IMG/VR virus record: IMGVR_UViG_3300025168_000258
Span: 1-36,695 of that record
From: a virus
Direction: 5' to 3' (one strand)
Length of the DNA stretch: 36,695 nt
Part shown: in pieces, positions 33,622 to 36,695 of the stretch
Layout of the letters: each line of letters starts with the position of its first letter
How positions within the stretch are numbered: the first letter of the stretch is position 1
Notes under the pieces: model-generated
Database searches by the model: none
Seen by the model: the letters and a program-made list of their open reading frames with translations, nothing else
Told to the model about the DNA's origin: nothing
Program-made: the position numbers and the translations under genes

Positions 33622-33786
33622 TGCTCTTCTGGCCCCGCCTCTACATCCTGTTGGAAATCCCTAGAATGGCCCTTTGTGCCCTTGGGACTTTTTAGAAGAA
33701 AAAATCTGAATACCTAACATCCCACCCACCCGGGGGTCAGCCCCCCGTGGGGGGTACTTGCGATTGAGACTCAGTCTCATCCAGTG

Positions 33787-33800
33787 GTTCCACGTGGAAC
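33787..33800. promoter_or_regulatory. parS-like ParB-binding palindrome
   Basis: The 14-base perfect palindrome GTTCCACGTGGAAC, with flanks giving GGTTCCACGTGGAACA, reads on the minus strand as TGTTCCACGTGGAACC, the chromosomal parS of Pseudomonas aeruginosa as I know it. The general bacterial parS (TGTTTCACGTGAAACA) differs at only a few positions. A given 14-mer is expected about 0.00014 times in this window. No ParB or ParA gene is visible in the phage, so binding would be by the host ParB. Confidence 0.6.
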
Positions 33801-33930
33801 ATCAGGACCCGGGGGGGTCCATTCGTTCATCCGGATATATGGATGGATGCCGATCCTGGATCTACGCTTGGGGTCCGCTGTAACCTGTTGATATCACTGG
33901 GTTTACGCGTGGCCCTAGGTGTTTTTTTTA

Positions 33931-33955
33931 TAAACCCTTGGTACCAAAGGACTTA
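33931..33955. repeat. 25-bp direct repeat, copy 1
   Basis: A 25-base element beginning TAAACCC and ending GGACTTA, with the perfect inner palindrome TTGGTACCAA, is repeated without mismatch at 33993-34017, a spacing of 62 bases. It follows a run of eight T. A weak host-type -35/-10 pair (CTTACA at 33952, TAATAT at 33974, 16 bases apart) overlaps the end of this copy, so the repeat may be a regulator site or part of a promoter for the structured RNA downstream. Confidence 0.85.
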
Positions 33956-33992
33956 CATCAGTTTAGGACCAAATAATATTTATTTATGGCTG

Positions 33993-34017
33993 TAAACCCT
34001 TGGTACCAAAGGACTTA
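33993..34017. repeat. 25-bp direct repeat, copy 2
   Basis: Exact second copy of the element at 33931-33955. Two further short iterations of ATACCCTA lie just after it (around 34032 and 34047). Position about 50-70 bases before the structured RNA region would suit an operator or promoter element for it. Confidence 0.85.
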
Positions 34018-34064
34018 GATACTTTCACACCGATACCCTACTGAAATACCCTATTGTGCTGGGG

Positions 34065-34562
34065 CGATTATGCCGATATAAAGGGTGGCAACGGGAACAC
34101 GAAAGGAACCCGGAACCGACAACCTAGCGTAGCAGCCCCCAGCAGGGTCAGTTCTATCTGAAATTAATCAGAGGTAGGACCTAGAACGGAAGCGGCATCG
34201 GGTTTCGGCAACCCGGTACAACCCTTCCTGCGGTGGATGCCCCCAGCCAAATAAGTGGGGGGTCTTGTTGGAGCGGTATAGGGGACTGGTGTCCGCGCGT
34301 AACATCGTGCGGGCCTTGGAGAACCGACAGCCGCAAGGGTACTCCCCGCATCAGCCTACTAGGGTCGGTGCGGAACGAGGTACCATCTCCATGGGGGTCT
34401 TTCCCGGTATAGTCGGGGCATTGGAAACGATGCCTTTGTAAGACGGGGACCCCCACGGACGTAAGAGTACGCCCTTGTTCAAGGGTAGGGACTAGTCCGG
34501 GGATAAGGTGCCTAGAGTAGCACCCCCCGGCATCCAACGGCCCGGCTAGGGGATGAGCGATG
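34065..34562 (+). ncRNA. Probable large structured non-coding RNA (novel)
   Basis: This stretch lacks a supportable ORF but contains many local helices on the + strand. Clear ones are: GTTCTA 34151-34156 with TAGAAC 34182-34187 enclosing TCTGA 34157-34161 with TCAGA 34168-34172; GGAAG 34188-34192 with CTTCC 34224-34228 enclosing CGGGTT 34199-34204 with AACCCG 34210-34215; CCGCGCG 34293-34299 with CGTGCGG 34306-34312; ACCGAC 34323-34328 with GTCGGT 34364-34369; CCATGGGGGTC 34389-34399 with 34448-34458; GGCATTG 34417-34423 with CGATGCC 34428-34434 capped by a GAAA tetraloop; CCCTT 34472 with AAGGG 34481; and CCGGGG 34497 plus GGTGC 34507 with GCACC 34520 plus CCCCGG 34525. It lies between the repeat-bearing leader and a terminator-like hairpin. 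I do not recognise it as tRNA, tmRNA, RNase P, 6S or a group I intron. Exact ends are estimates. Confidence 0.7.
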
Positions 34563-34589
34563 ATTGCTAGGAATATTCAAGTGTGTAAC

Positions 34590-34620
34590 CCCCCGGCTGC
34601 CTACTGGTAGCCGGGGGTCT
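34590..34620 (+). terminator. Terminator-like hairpin after structured RNA
   Basis: CCCCCGGCT (34590-34598) pairs perfectly with AGCCGGGGG (34609-34617) around a ten-base loop and is followed by TCTTCG, a weak T tract. It separates the structured RNA from the first early gene at 34664. It may end the RNA or partly attenuate early transcription. Confidence 0.65.
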
Positions 34621-34663
34621 TCGTAGGGGGATTGTCCCCTGCAATACTTGGAGACACTAGCCA

Positions 34664-35053
34664 ATGGCTAACCAAACCACTATCGTTTCGGACATTCTCA
34701 ACGGTTCCTCCAGCGATGCCAGCAAGTCGGATGCTATGGCTCTGACTGCTCTGGCTATTCAGGCGGAGCGTATTGAGAAGGAATGGAAGTCGTTCAACCG
34801 TATGGTCGTTCGTTCTGACATCGACTCCAAGGTTTCCGACAAGAAGTGTACTGCCGCCTATCTGGGGTACGTCCGCTTCATTCGGCACCTTCGATCTACC
34901 CTCCGTGCCATGCCTGCGGGCACCACGGCCAAGGGTGGGGTCACGCGACAGGATGTCTTCCTCCGTTATGGTGGTGAATGCGACCCCAATCTCGGGGCAC
35001 GTGTCACCGCTTCCGAAGCCCGCGTCCGCGTCAAGGCCCTTATCAAGGGCTGA
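34664..35053 (+). CDS. First early protein, 129 aa, unknown function
   Basis: The ORF starts at ATG 34664 behind GGAGACACTAGCC and ends before a strong terminator, so it can be transcribed as a single-gene unit. The product is mainly helical, with a Ser/Asp-rich N-terminus (DILNGSSSDASKSD), an EKEWKSFNRMVV middle and a basic C-terminus (TASEARVRVKALIKG). No motif recognised. As the first gene after the non-coding region it occupies the position of T7 gene 0.3, which encodes an anti-restriction DNA mimic, but this protein is not strongly acidic and does not look like Ocr. Confidence 0.75.
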   Translation: MANQTTIVSDILNGSSSDASKSDAMALTALAIQAERIEKEWKSFNRMVVRSDIDSKVSDKKCTAAYLGYVRFIRHLRSTLRAMPAGTTAKGGVTRQDVFLRYGGECDPNLGARVTASEARVRVKALIKG

Positions 35054-35082
35054 CGTTGGGCGGGCTTCGGCACACTCATCCA

Positions 35083-35116
35083 CCCCTCAGTATCGAAAGG
35101 TACTGGGGGGTTTTTT
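35083..35116 (+). terminator. Intrinsic terminator after first early gene
   Basis: CCCCTCAGTA (35083-35092) pairs with TACTGGGGGG (35101-35110) and is followed by six T residues (35111-35116). A classical rho-independent terminator between the first and second early genes. Confidence 0.88.
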
Positions 35117-35137
35117 CACTAACACGGAGGAAATCCA

Positions 35138-35245
35138 ATGATCCACTGGTTTATTGACCTGTGCAAGACGTTGGCCGACGGCCTTACTAGGTCGGGCTAC
35201 GATGTGTCCCCTGTTGACGAGGAGTACCGCAATGCCGGAGATTAG
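35138..35245 (+). CDS. Hypothetical early peptide, 35 aa
   Basis: ATG 35138 follows a strong ACGGAGGAAATCCA ribosome site shared in form with neighbouring early genes. The 35-codon ORF (MIHWFIDLCKTLADGL start, acidic end) overlaps the next gene by 14 bases. The N-terminal half is an amphipathic helix with Trp and Phe. It may be functional or may mainly bring ribosomes to the zinc-finger gene. Confidence 0.55.
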   Translation: MIHWFIDLCKTLADGLTRSGYDVSPVDEEYRNAGD

Positions 35246-35429
35246 ACTGGAGCGTAAGTGTAGAACGTGCGGGGATTCCATCAGTAAGATCCTGAAGGAG
35301 AGGACCTGTCTCCCCTGCCAGTGGGAGCCTATGGTATCCTCTCCTCCAGCCCCTTTGTACTTCTGCAATAGGTGCGGTGCATGGGGGGCGAGAGGGTGCA
35401 AGTGTCAGAAGGGTAGGCTTTCAGACTAG
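35232..35429 (+). CDS. Small double zinc-ribbon early protein, 65 aa
   Basis: Eight cysteines are arranged as Cys10-x2-Cys13, Cys26-x2-Cys29, Cys45-x2-Cys48 and Cys56-x-Cys58, which would bind two zinc ions. Small zinc-ribbon proteins of phages often bind RNA polymerase or nucleic acid. The start at ATG 35232 has GAGGAG upstream; an in-frame codon at 35154 would run through the whole preceding ORF and is not favoured. Ends just before a GC-rich hairpin. Function inferred only in general terms. Confidence 0.7.
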   Translation: MPEIRLERKCRTCGDSISKILKERTCLPCQWEPMVSSPPAPLYFCNRCGAWGARGCKCQKGRLSD

Positions 35430-35437
35430 ACAGACGA

Positions 35438-35483
35438 GGGGGTAGCCGGGTAGGAGAAACGACCTGCCTACCCGGTTACCCCC
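35438..35483 (+). other. Long GC-rich hairpin without T tract
   Basis: GGGGGTAGCCGGGTAGG (35438-35454) pairs with CCTACCCGGTTACCCCC (35467-35483), a 17-bp stem with one G-T pair and a twelve-base loop. No T run follows. Its outer half is similar to the capsid terminator stem (GGGGGTAGCC). It could be a processing site, an attenuator or a stabilising 3' end. Confidence 0.75.
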
Positions 35484-35531
35484 CAGACTGTCCGGTCGAT
35501 AGTGACCGCCAGTATTCACGGAGACAATCCA

Positions 35532-35870
35532 ATGGCAACGAAGAAGGTGTTGAGTTATAAGGATACGAACCTGTCAGCCCGGCTGGCCCGGCGTGTCCGG
35601 AATGTGTGCGTCCAGCACTTCGGCCTCCGCACGGAGGACATTCGTCTTACCTTCCACAATAATACCGTGGACAACAAGAAGGGCCCCATCAGGGCGAAGC
35701 ACGGGCACGATTCTCTGTGCGAGTGGCACCTGACGGCTTTCCCTGACAGGGACAGGGGTGCTACCATCCCGTGCTTCCTCCAGTGCATCCCTTCGGAGTC
35801 CCTTCCCGATGGGGTCGAGATCCAGCCCATCGACGGGAACGGATCGTACCGGATCATCACCACCAACTGA
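35532..35870 (+). CDS. Hypothetical early protein, 112 aa
   Basis: ATG 35532 is chosen because ACGGAGACAATCCA lies at the correct distance; an in-frame codon at 35502 lacks a site. The product is basic at the N-terminus (SARLARRVRNVC), with a His-rich central part (KHGHDSLCEWHLTAF) and a beta-like end (VEIQPIDGNGSYRIITTN). No known motif. It probably belongs to a transcript starting from the early promoters and running to the RNA polymerase gene. Confidence 0.7.
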   Translation: MATKKVLSYKDTNLSARLARRVRNVCVQHFGLRTEDIRLTFHNNTVDNKKGPIRAKHGHDSLCEWHLTAFPDRDRGATIPCFLQCIPSESLPDGVEIQPIDGNGSYRIITTN

Positions 35871-35885
35871 TACAGGAGCAACACC

Positions 35886-36119
35886 ATGAACACGGACCAC
35901 CGCAGGGTAGGAAGGCCTACCCGTACACCCTACGTAACACCTAGTTCCACAGAGGAACGAAGGTACACGGCGATCCTCAAGGTAGGGGACACCGTCATTC
36001 ACACCACATCCCCACTGAAGGAAAGGCAGTCGGCGGTGAGCATCTGCGAATACTGGATGGCCGAACTCGACTCGACCCATAGTGTGGTCATCAGAGAGGA
36101 GTCACGTTGTGGGGAATAA
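35886..36119 (+). CDS. Hypothetical early protein, 77 aa
   Basis: The start ATG 35886 has AGGAGCAACACC upstream. The protein has a basic Arg/Pro-rich N-terminal tail (HRRVGRPTRTPYVTP, AT-hook-like GRP) and then a strand/helix region with YTAILKVGDTVIHTTSP and SICEYWMAEL. It may contact DNA through the tail. No family recognised. Confidence 0.65.
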   Translation: MNTDHRRVGRPTRTPYVTPSSTEERRYTAILKVGDTVIHTTSPLKERQSAVSICEYWMAELDSTHSVVIREESRCGE

Positions 36120-36123
36120 AGAC

Positions 36124-36354
36124 ATGAGCATGATCCTCGCATCCCTCCGCAAGCAGGCGGACGAGATTGTAGCCCTGCGTAAGGAGGTCAACGAACTCAG
36201 GGGACTTGCGGAGTCGTGCGAATACTACATGAACCTGTCGGATACTCGCGGCAAGCAGGTCGATGCCCTTCGTATTGACCGCACCGTTCCAGTGCCCGAG
36301 CAGATCACAACCCGTTGTACCTACCTCATGACACAGGAGGATCTCAATGACTAG
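36124..36354 (+). CDS. Hypothetical coiled-coil early protein, 76 aa
   Basis: ATG 36124 follows GGGGA with seven bases spacing; an in-frame codon at 36082 would overlap the previous gene. The first half is a clear coiled coil (LASLRKQADEIVALRKEVNELRG heptads), so the protein likely oligomerises. It overlaps the next gene by 8 bases. Function unknown. Confidence 0.65.
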   Translation: MSMILASLRKQADEIVALRKEVNELRGLAESCEYYMNLSDTRGKQVDALRIDRTVPVPEQITTRCTYLMTQEDLND

Positions 36355-36631
36355 ACTGATAGCACGTAGGCATGATGTCGTACAGTTCGACCTCACCTAT
36401 GCCGAGAAGTTGTCCGCCCTACGTGGCGAGTCGCAACAGTTCTCATACTTCTGCAACAACCCCGGTGTATGCCACGTGGAGTGGTCCGAAAGTGATTGGG
36501 TCACTTGGATCAACCGACGGGGCCATTGGATTCACAAAGGAGACTACTATGCCCAGCAACAAACCGCCTTACCTCCCCACACCAGAGGAGAGGGAGGCCA
36601 TGCCCATCCGACCGGAGATGCACGCTCGTAG
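36347..36631 (+). CDS. Hypothetical early protein, 94 aa
   Basis: ATG 36347 lies behind AGGAGGATCTCA. The product has a distinctive aromatic segment (FSYFCNNPGVCHVEWSESDWVTWINRRGHWIHKGDYY) with two Cys and several Trp. The last 83 bases are shared, in another frame, with the junction gene starting at 36549, and the C-terminal residues encoded there (Gly/His/Pro-rich) look less constrained than the rest. No family recognised. Confidence 0.6.
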   Translation: MTRLIARRHDVVQFDLTYAEKLSALRGESQQFSYFCNNPGVCHVEWSESDWVTWINRRGHWIHKGDYYAQQQTALPPHTRGEGGHAHPTGDARS

Positions 36632-36695
36632 CCGTGCGTATCAGGACGATCTAGCCCAGAGGGAATCGGTTCCCTCACGATACCTCAACGCCAAC
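36549..36695 (+). CDS. Hypothetical early protein, 5' part of gene spanning the contig junction
   Basis: ATG 36549 has AAAGGAGACTACT upstream. The frame runs to the end of the window and continues, through the exact terminal overlap, at 132-206, giving 73 residues. Its N-terminus is PSNKPPYLPTPEEREA, followed by an Arg/Glu-rich part. It overlaps the previous ORF by 83 bases in a different frame. Function unknown. Confidence 0.7.
   Translation, partial: MPSNKPPYLPTPEEREAMPIRPEMHARSRAYQDDLAQRESVPSRYLNAN
36570..36695. repeat. Right copy of 126-bp terminal direct repeat
   Basis: Exact match to 6-131. Upstream bases 36565-36569 differ from bases 1-5, which marks the limit of the identity and suggests a contig-end error or a minor population variant at the very start of the window. 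Confidence 0.95.

Larger units (their letters stand above)
33622..34063. other. Non-coding region with palindrome cluster, probable genome-end/early control region
   Basis: No supported ORF occupies this stretch. It holds a G/C-tract bistable hairpin at 33731-33754, the odd palindrome TGAGACT-C-AGTCTCA at 33765-33779, the parS-like palindrome at 33787-33800, GGACCC/GGGTCC around a G4 loop at 33805-33820, CATCC/GGATG around 33829-33845, a run of eight T near 33922-33929, and a duplicated 25-bp element. In T7-like phages the interval between the last late gene and the first early gene contains the terminal repeat, concatemer-processing sites and host-polymerase promoters, so one or more of these elements likely serve packaging or early transcription. 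Confidence 0.6.

Noticed and set aside
33661-33700. Terminator after the last late gene (TTGGGACTTTTTAG)
   Set aside because: A short T run is present but I could not build a convincing stem directly before it, so it is not listed as a terminator.
34404-34418. GGTATAGTC segment resembling a group I intron core element
   Set aside because: No matching P, Q and R elements or split exon was found; the segment is better explained as the loop of a CCCG/CGGG hairpin in the structured region.
34440-34500. Possible tRNA in the structured region (GTTCAAG and paired arms)
   Set aside because: The apparent T arm has only a four-base loop and no acceptor stem, D arm or CCA-type end can be built.
34181-34537. 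Minus-strand ORF of 118 codons covering most of the structured region
   Set aside because: It has no ribosome site, is against the direction of every other gene, and its length is explained by GC-rich helices; composition (Pro, Arg, Gly-rich) looks like random GC-rich frame.

Overview
The window is one essentially complete genome of a lytic, T7-like podovirus (Autographiviridae-type). All supported genes are on the + strand. They keep T7 synteny: single-subunit RNA polymerase, ssDNA-binding protein, PD-(D/E)XK endonuclease, primase-helicase, family A DNA polymerase, 5'-3' exonuclease, gp7.3-like protein, portal, scaffold, capsid, tail tubes, four internal virion proteins, fibre, holin candidate and terminases. 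No integrase, repressor, tRNA, CRISPR array or insertion sequence is visible. The host cannot be named from the sequence. The double-walled-cell injection proteins (gp13 to gp16 type) point to a Gram-negative host, and the gene content resembles aquatic T7-like phages.

The contig is cut inside a small early gene. Positions 6-131 are repeated exactly at 36570-36695, so the assembly closes into a circle of about 36.57 kb and the first and last genes are halves of one 73-codon ORF. The natural linear ends are more likely in the only long non-coding stretch, 33622-34663, which lies between the end of the late genes and the first early gene, where T7-like genomes normally begin.

Layout read from the non-coding region. 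33622-34663 holds a cluster of unrelated perfect palindromes (one identical to a Pseudomonas-type parS, the ParB-binding site), a 25-bp direct repeat, then about 480 bases that fold into many helices, including a 7-bp stem with a GAAA tetraloop, closed by a terminator-like hairpin. I read this as a probable unannotated structured RNA. From 34664 across the junction to about 2722 run small early genes, most of unknown function, several preceded by hairpin plus ribosome-site modules. A Cys-rich protein and a DUF932-like protein precede the RNA polymerase (2723-5113). DNA metabolism occupies 5135-11469, with a LAGLIDADG-type homing endonuclease gene overlapping the polymerase 3' end. Virion morphogenesis runs 11860-29645, with a promoter candidate before the capsid gene and an intrinsic terminator after it (the position of T7 T-phi). 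Lysis and packaging occupy 29660-32318, followed by five small genes to 33621.

Together the genes describe a phage that makes its own polymerase early, replicates with its own replisome, and builds a short-tailed virion with very large ejection proteins. No endolysin or transglycosylase could be recognised.
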